In this document: positions 1 through 7,773 of the stretch, piece by piece
Layout of the letters: every line of letters begins with the position of its first letter
Position numbering within the stretch: position 1 is the first letter of the stretch
Assembly: GCF_002929805.1 (NCBI RefSeq)
Contig: NZ_PJJM01000086.1
Span: forward strand, 1 to 64,000
Reading direction: 5' to 3'
Source of the DNA: Cryobacterium sp. Y50
GTDB taxonomy: Bacteria > Actinomycetota > Actinomycetes > Actinomycetales > Microbacteriaceae
DNA length: 64,000 nucleotides
Notes under the pieces: model-generated
The model's input: the letters and a program-made list of their open reading frames with translations, nothing else
Told to the model about the DNA's origin: nothing
Databases searched by the model: none
Position numbers and translations under genes: made by a program

Positions 1-159
1 GAACAAATAGTCCCACCACAGACCAAGACACCACCACCGGGCCACACCGTGCCTCCGACCATCCCGACCAGCTCGACCAGCAAACATGGGGCGTTTTCGA
101 GACCGGCGCGAGTCGCGCCGAAGGCGGGCTCGACCGACGCGACTGACACGTGCTACTGA
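1..159 (+). other. possible 3' end of a Pro/Thr-rich reading frame
   Basis: The plus strand is open from the left edge to a TGA at 157-159 and would encode a Pro/Thr/Ser-rich tail (for example PPPGHTVPPTIPT, then a basic stretch ending DTCY). It overlaps the end of pilO by 7 bp in convergent orientation. The start lies outside the window and I recognise no domain, so this may be a real C-terminus or chance. Part of it (about 60-105) resembles a dispersed TGGTCGAG/TCGAGACC type repeat seen again near 28,800. Confidence 0.2.
111..144 (-). terminator. possible hairpin after the pil operon
   Basis: AGTCGCG (111-117) and CGCGACT (138-144) form a 7 bp inverted repeat just beyond the pilO stop codon. 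There is no clear T-run behind it on the minus strand, so it is only a weak terminator candidate. Confidence 0.25.
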
Positions 160-827
160 GTGAGGGCCAGGCTGCTGGGATCCAGAAGCACGTAAATCAT
201 CCCGGTGATGGCCAGCTCTGTGGTACCTGTTCCCTGGGGGACTTCGGTCACTAACGTGGAAATCGACACGGTTCGCTCGCCATGCTGGAGACCGGCAACG
301 AAGTCAAAGAGATTACTCTGGGCCCCCTGAACCGACATAGTGATGGGAAGCGCGAGGTAGGCGCCATCGCTGAACGGGTTCGCCGCGGCATCGGCGGTGT
401 TGGCAGAGTCCGCATCCGGCAGTGGCACCTCGGGCGGCACAGCGTCACCAGCACCAATCGGCGGCGCGGCCCCTGCCACGGGTTCATAGGCCACCGCGTC
501 GCCGAGCGTCAAGGAACCAAGGGTCACGTTGTTCTGACGAGCGATGACTTCGATTTGACCGACAAACGACCCAATCGCCGCGTCGGGCGGGACAGCAGTC
601 TGCAGCGTGCCCAGATAGGTGCGCAACTCTGCAATACCGTCAAAGTCGCGTTGCAAGCTCTCGAGGGCAATCTCGTATTCGGCGTTCTGCGACTCCACGA
701 CTTCGCGGTAGGCGGTTACCGCACGCACCTCCTCAAGCTTCGGCGCAATCCCCAAGAGTCCGCCGAGAACCACGGCCGCGCTCACAGTCAACGCCATCAC
801 TGCACCGAAGACTTGGTTTCGATTCAT
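153..827 (-). CDS. pilO: PilO-like type IV pilus alignment protein
   Basis: PilO pairs with PilN and links the cytoplasmic PilM ring to the rest of a type IV pilus machine. Seen: 224 residues, one N-terminal membrane segment (about residues 9-28), then a charged helix likely to form a coiled coil (about 30-75) and an extracytoplasmic domain with an Ala/Pro-rich loop around residues 115-150. It is the last gene of the minus-strand pil operon and starts 2 bp after the pilN stop. PilO sequences are poorly conserved, so the call rests on topology plus the order pilM-pilN-pilO. In a monoderm cell the domain would sit between membrane and wall. Confidence 0.75.
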   Translation of the reverse strand: MNRNQVFGAVMALTVSAAVVLGGLLGIAPKLEEVRAVTAYREVVESQNAEYEIALESLQRDFDGIAELRTYLGTLQTAVPPDAAIGSFVGQIEVIARQNNVTLGSLTLGDAVAYEPVAGAAPPIGAGDAVPPEVPLPDADSANTADAAANPFSDGAYLALPITMSVQGAQSNLFDFVAGLQHGERTVSISTLVTEVPQGTGTTELAITGMIYVLLDPSSLALTQ

Positions 828-829
828 AA

Positions 830-1489
830 TCAGTTTCCCTCGGCGACGCGATTGGCGCGAGCATCCGCGTTGATATTGATTTCAATGTCGACGACGTAGG
901 TTCCGGATTCTGAACGCGTGATCGAACCGGGGCTGGCGTCGGCGAATCCAGGAAGCATCTTCAGATTGGTCAGCCATTGCGGCACCGCCGGCAATGACGG
1001 GCTGGTCAGGGTGAGGGTGAGGGTAGCCACGCGCGGGTTGTGCAGGGCGACGGTACTTTGGGCGAAGTCCTCCCACGGTGAGCCGGAATCAATCGCCAAT
1101 GCATCGATGGTGACCGCGCTGGGCAAAATCACCCGCACGTCAGCCAGATAGGCTCGCCAGTCGATTTCCGATCCGGTGGCGACCGATCGGGCGGCCCCCG
1201 TCAGGTCTATCTGTGCCTGCACGCTTCGCACCTGCGAATACTTTGCAGATTCCAGAAGTAACTCGTTGGTGCGTACCTCAGCGTGCGCGAGATCGGTCTG
1301 GGCAACCCGGGCTTGCACGGAGACCGCTCCGATCGATGCCGCCATGAAGAAGACGACTCCAGCGGATGCGACCAGAATGATCTGGCGTAGCATTTTGCCC
1401 TTGCGCTTCGCTCTGAGTTCAGGGGGCAGCAGATTAGCTCGCGGCTCGCCGCCGTAAATCAGCTCACGCCGATTGCTGCGGTGCTTCAT
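830..1489 (-). CDS. pilN: PilN-like type IV pilus assembly protein
   Basis: PilN carries the short N-terminal motif that docks on PilM. Seen: after the start there is a basic stretch and then NLLPPELR, matching the conserved 'INLLP' docking peptide, followed by one membrane segment (about residues 36-57) and an extracytoplasmic domain. I chose the ATG at 1489-1487 because it overlaps the pilM stop as ATGA, the usual coupled arrangement here; an upstream start would run far into pilM. 219 residues. It is followed by pilO after 2 bp, so PilN and PilO are probably made in equal amounts. Confidence 0.85.
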   Translation of the reverse strand: MKHRSNRRELIYGGEPRANLLPPELRAKRKGKMLRQIILVASAGVVFFMAASIGAVSVQARVAQTDLAHAEVRTNELLLESAKYSQVRSVQAQIDLTGAARSVATGSEIDWRAYLADVRVILPSAVTIDALAIDSGSPWEDFAQSTVALHNPRVATLTLTLTSPSLPAVPQWLTNLKMLPGFADASPGSITRSESGTYVVDIEININADARANRVAEGN

Positions 1490-2538
1490 GCTTTGCTCCC
1501 CAGGGCCAACCCGAGAGCTGCGACAAAGGTGCACTCCGAGTCAGACAATTGGGCCCGGTCCACATCGGGGCCTAATTCCAAACCGGCGAAGGGCTGAGCC
1601 ATCGCGACCGGAAAGCCGGTGAGATCGCGCAGCGCGGCGGAAAATCCGCTCAGCCGAGAACCGCCACCCATGAGCACAATACGATCGATCGGCAGCTCCG
1701 GCCAATTGTTGGTAAAGTACTGCACCGTGTTGCGCAGGCTTTCGAGCAGTTCCGCCGTGACCTCGCGAATGACCGTGGCAGCGATCGCGTCGTGCGGTGC
1801 TACTACGCCCGTCAGACCGAGCATCATTTTGAACACCTCCGCTGCCTCCTCATCGATACCGAGCCGCACGCGCAGAGCCTTCGTCAGCTGGTTGCCTCCG
1901 GCGGGAATGACCCGAACAAACTGCGGCACACCGTTCGACGAAATCAACACGCTCGATGAGCCACCACCAATATCGATCTGAGCAATCACGCCGGGAGCGG
2001 TGGCCCCGCGATGGAGGGCGCGGCTGCGCGCAAAGGCCATAATGTCAACGTTGATGCTGCGCAGCCCAGCGAGTTTTGCGGCCTTGATGTGCGCCTGCAC
2101 GACGTCCTTCGTCGCAGCGATCAAGAGGCCGGAAACTTGCGGCTCTGACTCGCCCTCACCGTCGACCTCCTTTATGGGGTAGAAGTCGAGCAGGGCTTCG
2201 GCAGTCGGGAACGACAGCAGGTCCTGCACCTGAAAGGGCAACGACTCGCGAATACGTCGCAGCGACATTTTGGGTACGGTCAGGTTTCGCACCACCATGC
2301 GGTGATAGCCCATTCCGAGTACAACGTCTTTGCTCGTGAACCCGCCGGTCGACCAGAGACGTTTGAGAGCAGCGCCGACGACGACCGGTTCGAGCACCTC
2401 GCCGCGGCTGACTGCACCGAATGGCAGTCGATGCTCATGGCAGCGCAGCAAAACGGGATTCTCCGTTTCGGCGTCGCGCACCTCGACGGCCCGCACGGCG
2501 GTGGTGCCGATATCGATTCCGACCACACGTGTAGTCAT
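1486..2538 (-). CDS. pilM: PilM, actin-like ATPase of type IV pilus
   Basis: PilM is a cytoplasmic actin-fold (FtsA-like) ATPase that binds PilN and couples to the PilB/PilT motors. Seen: residues 1-20 carry the phosphate-1 motif (GIDIGTTAVRAVEV), a second nucleotide motif lies mid-protein (QIDIGGGSSSVLI) and the adenosine motif near the C-terminus (VLMGGGSRLSG). 350 residues, usual for the family. The start at 2538 is preceded by a GGGGGG Shine-Dalgarno tract; an in-frame ATG 54 bp upstream lacks one. It overlaps pilN (ATGA) and follows pilD after 58 bp. Confidence 0.93.
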   Translation of the reverse strand: MTTRVVGIDIGTTAVRAVEVRDAETENPVLLRCHEHRLPFGAVSRGEVLEPVVVGAALKRLWSTGGFTSKDVVLGMGYHRMVVRNLTVPKMSLRRIRESLPFQVQDLLSFPTAEALLDFYPIKEVDGEGESEPQVSGLLIAATKDVVQAHIKAAKLAGLRSINVDIMAFARSRALHRGATAPGVIAQIDIGGGSSSVLISSNGVPQFVRVIPAGGNQLTKALRVRLGIDEEAAEVFKMMLGLTGVVAPHDAIAATVIREVTAELLESLRNTVQYFTNNWPELPIDRIVLMGGGSRLSGFSAALRDLTGFPVAMAQPFAGLELGPDVDRAQLSDSECTFVAALGLALGSKA

Positions 2539-2596
2539 TGTTGTTCCCCCCGTGAAATATGAGTGTGCAAGATTGTTTCCGTGCAAGCGCAAAGGT

Positions 2597-3445
2597 CTAG
2601 GTGAGGCCGAACAGCGTCAGGTAGCCGGCCGCTATCGATTGACCGAACAAAGCACCGAGCCAGGCGGCCAGGAGCATCCACGGGCCAAACGGAATGCTGC
2701 TGCGCCGCCCGGCTTTGCGACTTACCAGCAACCCGATTCCGAAGAGCCCTCCGAGCAGAAACGCCCCGAATGCGCCCACGATCAGCGGCGCCCAGCCGAG
2801 CCAACCGAGGTAGAGACCGAGAACACCGGCGAGTTTCACATCGCCAAGCCCCATGCCGCCCGGGCTGATCAGAGCCAGCGCGAGATAGAGGCCGAACAGG
2901 GCGGCCGCACCGATCAGGGCGCTCAGCAGACGGCCCGGTTCTCCAGCGACGAGAGCGGCCGCGGTCAGCAGCACGGCACCCACCGGATAGGCCGGGAGCA
3001 GAATTCTATTGGGCAGGGTGTGCGTGTCGAGGTCGATCATGGCCAGTGCGACGCTCACTGCAGCAAGGTACAGAAACGCGGCGAGCACGATGATCTGGGC
3101 GAGGAATGGGCTGGTCCATACGAGGACGGCATCATCGCCGGCGATCCGGTCGGGGCCCGCGAACACCCACAGCGCAACGACCGCGAAGAACACGCCCGTG
3201 CCCAGTTCCACCAGTGGGTAGCGCGCCGAAATGGCAGCCCCGCAGTCGCGGCATTTTGCCCGCAGCAGCAACCACGACAGCACGGGAACGTTGTCATACG
3301 GGCGGATGCTCGCACCGCAGTTTCCGCAGGCACTCGGCGGCGACACGATGGACTTGCCTGCCGGTACCCGATAAATGACGACATTAAGGAAGGAGCCGAT
3401 GAGGAGACCGAATAGGCCCGCGATCACCACGGTCACCGTCGTCAT
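2597..3445 (-). CDS. pilD: type IV prepilin peptidase / N-methyltransferase
   Basis: This membrane aspartyl protease cleaves prepilin leaders and methylates the new N-terminus. Seen: 282 residues, several membrane helices, N-terminal cytoplasmic domain with two CxxC pairs (Cys40/43 and 65/68, zinc site of the bifunctional enzymes) and both catalytic Asp regions, ALAMIDLDTHTLPN and GMGLGDVK (the GxGD motif). The ATG overlaps the stop of the preceding pilX-like gene as ATGA. Its substrates are presumably the four prepilin-type proteins encoded directly upstream in the same operon. Confidence 0.95.
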   Translation of the reverse strand: MTTVTVVIAGLFGLLIGSFLNVVIYRVPAGKSIVSPPSACGNCGASIRPYDNVPVLSWLLLRAKCRDCGAAISARYPLVELGTGVFFAVVALWVFAGPDRIAGDDAVLVWTSPFLAQIIVLAAFLYLAAVSVALAMIDLDTHTLPNRILLPAYPVGAVLLTAAALVAGEPGRLLSALIGAAALFGLYLALALISPGGMGLGDVKLAGVLGLYLGWLGWAPLIVGAFGAFLLGGLFGIGLLVSRKAGRRSSIPFGPWMLLAAWLGALFGQSIAAGYLTLFGLT

Positions 3446-4974
3446 TTCGGCACCTTCGAACGGTTGCGGCTGGACAGGAGTGTCCAGTCTGTGGAGGGGC
3501 CGACCGAATCGTTCACGGCTGCGGGAAACAGTTCAGTGCCGGGGATACCCATGGGCACGAAGTGGATGCGGCTATCGTCATCGTCGATGTCGACCTTGCC
3601 GGCATAAAGCTGCCCACGCCACTGAACGTCGTTCAGCTCAATCTCACATGGTGTGTAGACCATCACGGAGATTTCGCCGGAAATTTTCGCCTTGTCCCCA
3701 ATCGTGAAGTCGGCGTCGCACTCGTCATCGTCATCGTCATCGTCGTGTCTCTGATTGCTGTCATCGTGCCAGTCATCGCCATTGTTCCAATCATCTTCGG
3801 GGATAAGAAACCAGATTTTATGACGATCTCCATTGTGGGATTCAAGGTCAAGTTCGTCAATTTGCGTGTCTGGAAGAATAAATGCGATGTCTGTCCTGAC
3901 CTCCAGGGTGAGCTTGTCGAGGTCGACCGCGTCACATCGACGCAGGTCCACCACGGTAGGCACAGTAAGGTTTTCCCAACTGTCGCGGTTAATCCAGCAG
4001 TCCCCGGAGAGCAGCTCAAACCCCGCGTCCCTGAAGTCCTCCAAATCGTAGTGGAATGCTACCCAGTCACCTGCCTGAGCAGTCTGAGGACGGGGCACGT
4101 CCGATACGTTCTGGCTCAGCCTTCCACCGATGTCGGCCTGGGAACTCTTGTACAACGTCCCCGCTAGGACGACATCGCCAGTCACTTTTCCTTGGATCAA
4201 AGTTTGATCATCGCTGGAGTTCGTCAGGTCGCCGCTGACTAGCCCGTTGGACTTGACCTCAATGCTGTCATTGCCGTGAACATTGCCAGAGACCGCGACG
4301 TGATTCCAGACAACAATGTTTCCCAATGCATCCACATTTCCGTCGACGGAACAGGACTGACTAGGACCAGTCGTCACGTTGCCGGCGACTCTGAGGTCGG
4401 CCTGAACTGTTCCATTTTTCGAGCAGGCGAAATCTCCGTTCAAGACTCGAATATCGGTCGGTTCGCCGGTGGTAACGCTCCAACCGTCGACATCCAGGTC
4501 CTCAGAGGAAGTGATGACAGAACCGAGGTTGTTAGTTGCTCCTGATGGTGTGATGTCGTAGATTTCCTCGACCGTGCGCGCGTGATTCACTGTGCCTGCC
4601 GTCGACTCGCCCTGAGACACAATTCGCACTTTCGTCTCATCCACAGCCCCTGTCGGGCAGCTTGGACTCCACTCGTCGGTCAGTGTCGATACTTCTACTC
4701 GGTACGCCGGCACGGAGTCTCCCTCGCTCGCTATCACCCCGCCGCTCGGGCATACCGCACCTATGTTCTGCAAACTAGCCAAGGCTACGGCTATACCAGC
4801 TTCGGCGGCGGCCTGGGCCTGCACGCCGGCGCGAGTTGAGGTGGTGATGGTCAACGCTTGTAGGGATGACGAGGTCACGGTGAGAGTGATGATCAGGAGG
4901 ACCGCCATCACACCGATGACGGCCATGAGGGCGCTGCCGCGTTCACCGCTCTCGCGACTTAGTCTGCGAAACAT
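3442..4974 (-). CDS. PilX-like minor pilus protein with beta-helix-like region and Asp tract
   Basis: 510 residues. The N-terminus (RGSALMAVIGVMAVLLIITLT) resembles the PilX N-terminal family: one hydrophobic helix but no canonical G-F-T-L-x-E cleavage site. Residues about 170-300 show short Gly/Val/Asn repeats (such as GNVTTG, GNVHGND, GDVVLAG) like the bactofilin-type beta-helix. Near residues 405-430 is a very acidic stretch ending in a run of seven Asp, encoded by GATGAC-type repeats (about 3724-3745). Its 5' end overlaps the pilW-like gene by 16 bp and its 3' end pilD by ATGA. By eye this gene is richer in A/T than its neighbours. It may be a tip protein or adhesin with a variable, Ca-binding-like tract; that role is inferred. 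Confidence 0.7.
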   Translation of the reverse strand: MFRRLSRESGERGSALMAVIGVMAVLLIITLTVTSSSLQALTITTSTRAGVQAQAAAEAGIAVALASLQNIGAVCPSGGVIASEGDSVPAYRVEVSTLTDEWSPSCPTGAVDETKVRIVSQGESTAGTVNHARTVEEIYDITPSGATNNLGSVITSSEDLDVDGWSVTTGEPTDIRVLNGDFACSKNGTVQADLRVAGNVTTGPSQSCSVDGNVDALGNIVVWNHVAVSGNVHGNDSIEVKSNGLVSGDLTNSSDDQTLIQGKVTGDVVLAGTLYKSSQADIGGRLSQNVSDVPRPQTAQAGDWVAFHYDLEDFRDAGFELLSGDCWINRDSWENLTVPTVVDLRRCDAVDLDKLTLEVRTDIAFILPDTQIDELDLESHNGDRHKIWFLIPEDDWNNGDDWHDDSNQRHDDDDDDDECDADFTIGDKAKISGEISVMVYTPCEIELNDVQWRGQLYAGKVDIDDDDSRIHFVPMGIPGTELFPAAVNDSVGPSTDWTLLSSRNRSKVPK

Positions 4975-5549
4975 GTTCCCTCGTTGCTGCTTGGTGCTCG
5001 TTGTGTGACGGCGGTTTGCACTGCGATCGGCGCTTCTCCGCCGACAGCGAACGACAGCTCGACTGATGGATCGGAGTACGCGAAGACGTCGATTTTGTCA
5101 GCTGAACCTGCTGGCTTGATCTGGATAATTCCCTGCCCCTGAATGGACCAAACCTCTAGGTCGGTGGGCGCAGTCATGCTGATTGGTGTGTCGCCAGTGT
5201 CGATTGTATAGATGGCGTCGGCGGTCCCACCCGTGAAGTACCAAGCGCGGCAGGACGAGTCAAGCGTGTCACCCATTCCTGTCGTTCTGACGATGAGGAG
5301 GTTGTGGACGTCGTTCACGCGAACCTCGGTGGCATTTCGCACGTCGCGTTTGATCGACTCGGCGATCAGCTGCGCGGTGTTGGCGCCTTCCGTGGAAGAG
5401 ACCACGTCGCGCTGGGCACGCACCGCGTTGAGTAAAAAGCCACTGACGAGGGACACGACCAACACCGACAAGCTGACGTAGATGATCAATTCGACAAGAG
5501 TGAAGCCAGTTTCGGCACGGCTGGGACCGACGCGAAGAGGCGTGCTCAC
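4959..5549 (-). CDS. PilW-like minor prepilin
   Basis: 196 residues. It carries a prepilin leader and cleavage site at about residues 10-20 (ETG/FTLVELIIYVSLS) followed by the long hydrophobic helix of type IV pilins. The GTG start at 5549 overlaps the stop of the preceding gene as GTGA and gives a short leader; an upstream ATG would lie deep in that gene. Minor pilins of this type form the priming tip complex with PilV- and PilX-like partners, which are encoded on both sides. The C-terminal domain has a Cys pair and Ser/Thr-rich strands with no recognisable function. Confidence 0.8.
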   Translation of the reverse strand: MSTPLRVGPSRAETGFTLVELIIYVSLSVLVVSLVSGFLLNAVRAQRDVVSSTEGANTAQLIAESIKRDVRNATEVRVNDVHNLLIVRTTGMGDTLDSSCRAWYFTGGTADAIYTIDTGDTPISMTAPTDLEVWSIQGQGIIQIKPAGSADKIDVFAYSDPSVELSFAVGGEAPIAVQTAVTQRAPSSNEGTCFAD

Positions 5550-5947
5550 TCCGTTACCAGGATGAGCGTGACCGCTTCGGCCAGAACCTCGTTTGTCGCG
5601 GCGTCCTTGATAGTGCTCGTGTACGACACAGTCGTGGGTAAATCCTCGGCACACGTGAAAGAAGCGGCCCACTTGCCATTCACGGTGAATGCGTCATCGT
5701 CGGGAGCATCCGCTGAGGAATTGGAACCACAGCCCGGATGTGACGCGCGGGCACGGTCGAGGTCGGCGCTGAGCAGCTGCGTAGCCGTGGCGATCGACGC
5801 GTTGACCCTGGACACCTGTAGGGATTGCACGAGCACGGGCAGAAAGGCCATGGCCATGAGGCTGAGCAGAAACATCGAAACGATGACCTCGATGATTCCG
5901 AAGCCGTCCTCAAACTTGGTCAGTTGCCTCCGCCGAGTTGCATTCAT
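5546..5947 (-). CDS. PilV-like minor prepilin
   Basis: 133 residues with a short basic leader, a cleavage site in the form DG/FGIIEVIVSMFLLSLMAM and a hydrophobic N-terminal helix. The small C-terminal domain has two Cys (HPGCGS and FTCAED) that could form a disulfide. It sits between pilA (26 bp upstream) and the pilW-like gene (GTGA overlap), so it is probably co-expressed at lower level than pilA and incorporated at the pilus tip. FGIIEV deviates from FTLIEL but keeps the Glu at +5. Confidence 0.8.
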   Translation of the reverse strand: MNATRRRQLTKFEDGFGIIEVIVSMFLLSLMAMAFLPVLVQSLQVSRVNASIATATQLLSADLDRARASHPGCGSNSSADAPDDDAFTVNGKWAASFTCAEDLPTTVSYTSTIKDAATNEVLAEAVTLILVTE

Positions 5948-5973
5948 CGCCGGGCGCTTCGCGAGGCGCCCGC

Positions 5974-6402
5974 TTATGCGCTCGGCTTGGCTGAGGTGGA
6001 ATCAGTGATTGTGTAGGAAATCGCCGTTTCGAGCCATTTTCCAACAATCGAAAAAGTGTCTCCCCCGCTCCCGACGGTACCACTGACGGGAATTTCCTCG
6101 CTGCTTGAGTAAGAGGCGAGGGGTGCCACAGCCTCGCCCCCATTGAGCGCCGCGATTGCTGTAGTCACGGTGTAGCCACCCTCCGTTATGGCCAGAGCAA
6201 CTGCGGTCTTGGCCTGCGTAACCTGAGCCTTCACAGCATTTTCCTTCGCGGTGGTCTGCTGGTTGAGGTAGATCGGAACTGCGATTGCGGCGAGAACCCC
6301 AAGAATAACCACGACGACGAGAAGCTCGATGAGCGTGAAGCCTTTGTCCTTGCGGCCAAGGGTCAAACGTTTACTGCGTAAAATGGACATGATAGGGCTC
6401 AT
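5974..6402 (-). CDS. pilA: major type IV pilin
   Basis: 142 residues. The leader of about 20 residues ends in KG, followed by the canonical FTLIELLVVVVILGVLAAIA pilin helix; Glu at +5 of the mature chain is present. The rest is a small Ser/Thr/Gly-rich domain without cysteines. The ATG at 6402 has a good Shine-Dalgarno (AAAGGAA, 6 nt away). It heads the pilA-pilV-pilW-pilX-pilD-pilM-pilN-pilO run and has its own 141 bp upstream region with a promoter-like TAGGTT box and C/G palindromes, which suits the most highly expressed subunit. Confidence 0.93.
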   Translation of the reverse strand: MSPIMSILRSKRLTLGRKDKGFTLIELLVVVVILGVLAAIAVPIYLNQQTTAKENAVKAQVTQAKTAVALAITEGGYTVTTAIAALNGGEAVAPLASYSSSEEIPVSGTVGSGGDTFSIVGKWLETAISYTITDSTSAKPSA

Positions 6403-6459
6403 GGTTGGTTCCTTTTCGTGGCGTCTCTGGGAGCAGTACTGTGCGGCTGTTCATACTTC

Positions 6460-6540
6460 AACCTAGGTTCTACCCCCGGTGAAGTAACTGGGTTATTAGG
6501 GTTTACCTACCCCCAGATATAGTGCAGCCCCAACTGGGGT
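6460..6540 (-). promoter_or_regulatory. pilA promoter region with CCCC/GGGG palindromes (site A)
   Basis: On the minus strand a -10-like TAGGTT (6465-6460) lies about 55 bp before the pilA ATG. GGGGGTA precedes it by a few bases, and further upstream are CCCCA/TGGGG (within 6528-6539) and a longer-range CCCCAG/CTGGGG (6511-6516, 6534-6539). The same kind of palindrome occurs ahead of pilB, the kinase operon, the WXG100 gene and the LuxR gene. The inner hairpin could instead be a weak pilC terminator; its place upstream of pilA and the -10 box favour an operator. Inferred only. Confidence 0.5.
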
Positions 6541-6543
6541 GGA

Positions 6544-7773
6544 CTATTCGACATAGTCGAATACGTTGAACATCGGCAGGTAAAGAGCGACAACCATCCC
6601 TCCGACGATGATGCCGATCACGGCGATCATCAGGGGTTCGATCAGGGCGGTGAGTTGCTGGGTGGTTGCCTGCACTTCCTGGTCGTAGAACTCGGCGATC
6701 TTGCGCAGCATCTGTTCGAGCGCGCCGGCATCCTCTCCCACGGCGATCATCTGGGTGACCATGGCCGGGAACACCGGTTCGAGGGCGAGTGGGCCGGCAA
6801 TCGACCGGCCTCGACTCACCGATTCCTGCACTTTGTGCAACGCTTCTTCGATGACCCAGTTGCCTGAGGTCTCCCCGACAATCTTCAGGGAACCCAGAAT
6901 GGGCACGCCAGCGCCGATCATGGTGGCGAAGTTGCGACTGAACCGGGCTATCGCGAGCTTAGCGAGCACAGGGCCGACTACTGGCAGTTTGAGCTTGAGT
7001 GGATCGACCACGCGTCGCACGCGCTCGGTGTGCCGATTTTTGCCCCACCACAGCCACGCCAGAACCACGCCCACGATCAGCACCGGGGCGACCCAGAGCA
7101 TAATGTTGGAGAGGTGCACGAGCACCTGGGTCGCGATCGGAAGCTGACCGCCGAGCTGTTGAAACATGTCCTCAAACACGGGCACGATGAAGATGAGCAT
7201 GCCCACGACAGCGAGTACCGCCATGATCATTACGATCATCGGGTAGGCCAAGGCCGACTTGATCGTGTCATGCAGGCGCACCTCGGTCTCGAAGTTGTCG
7301 GCAATGGAATTGAGGGAATCCTCAAGAAAACCACCGATCTCACCGGCACGCACGAGATTGATCATGATCGGTGGAAAGACCTGGTCGTGCTTGTCGAAGG
7401 CATGGGACAGTGACATGCCCGTTTCGACGTCGCTGCGAATGACCGAAAGCACCCGTGCGAGGCGGCGATTCTCGGTCTGCTCCGAGAGAATGATCAGGGT
7501 GCGCAACAGTGAGAGGCCGGCCGCGGTCATGGTCGCCATCTGGCGACTCATCACGGCCAGATCGGCGAGCCCGACCGGCCTGGTGTACCCGGGCAGGTGC
7601 AGATCCATATTGAGACCACGAATCGGGCGGGCCGGAACGATCGAGATGGGCGACAGCCCCATGGCGCGCAGCTGTTGCAGGGCGGCACGCTCCGATCCGG
7701 CATCCATGCGCCCCTTGACGACCTTGTTGTCGTCGTCCCGACCCGAATAGGCGAAGGAGAGTTCAGCGGCCAT
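6544..7773 (-). CDS. pilC: PilC, type IV pilus platform protein
   Basis: PilC is the polytopic membrane platform on which PilB and PilT act. Seen: 409 residues with two GspF/T2SSF domains. The first has the LADLAVMSRQMATMTAAGLSL start and two membrane helices around residues 170-240; the second begins at ARFSRNFATMIGAGVPI and ends with a helix (IAVIGIIVGGMVVALYLPMF). The ATG shares one base with the pilT stop (TAATG). Its place after pilB and pilT is the usual order. Confidence 0.95.
   Translation of the reverse strand: MAAELSFAYSGRDDDNKVVKGRMDAGSERAALQQLRAMGLSPISIVPARPIRGLNMDLHLPGYTRPVGLADLAVMSRQMATMTAAGLSLLRTLIILSEQTENRRLARVLSVIRSDVETGMSLSHAFDKHDQVFPPIMINLVRAGEIGGFLEDSLNSIADNFETEVRLHDTIKSALAYPMIVMIMAVLAVVGMLIFIVPVFEDMFQQLGGQLPIATQVLVHLSNIMLWVAPVLIVGVVLAWLWWGKNRHTERVRRVVDPLKLKLPVVGPVLAKLAIARFSRNFATMIGAGVPILGSLKIVGETSGNWVIEEALHKVQESVSRGRSIAGPLALEPVFPAMVTQMIAVGEDAGALEQMLRKIAEFYDQEVQATTQQLTALIEPLMIAVIGIIVGGMVVALYLPMFNVFDYVE

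Noticed and set aside
2330..3415. 361-codon plus-strand frame opposite pilD/pilM
   Set aside because: Gln/Arg/Glu-rich antisense frame over two well-recognised pil genes.
3721..3747. GTCATC repeats taken as possible microsatellite or CRISPR-like array
   Set aside because: Units are 6 bp without spacers and lie in frame in the PilX-like gene, encoding Asp; not a CRISPR.
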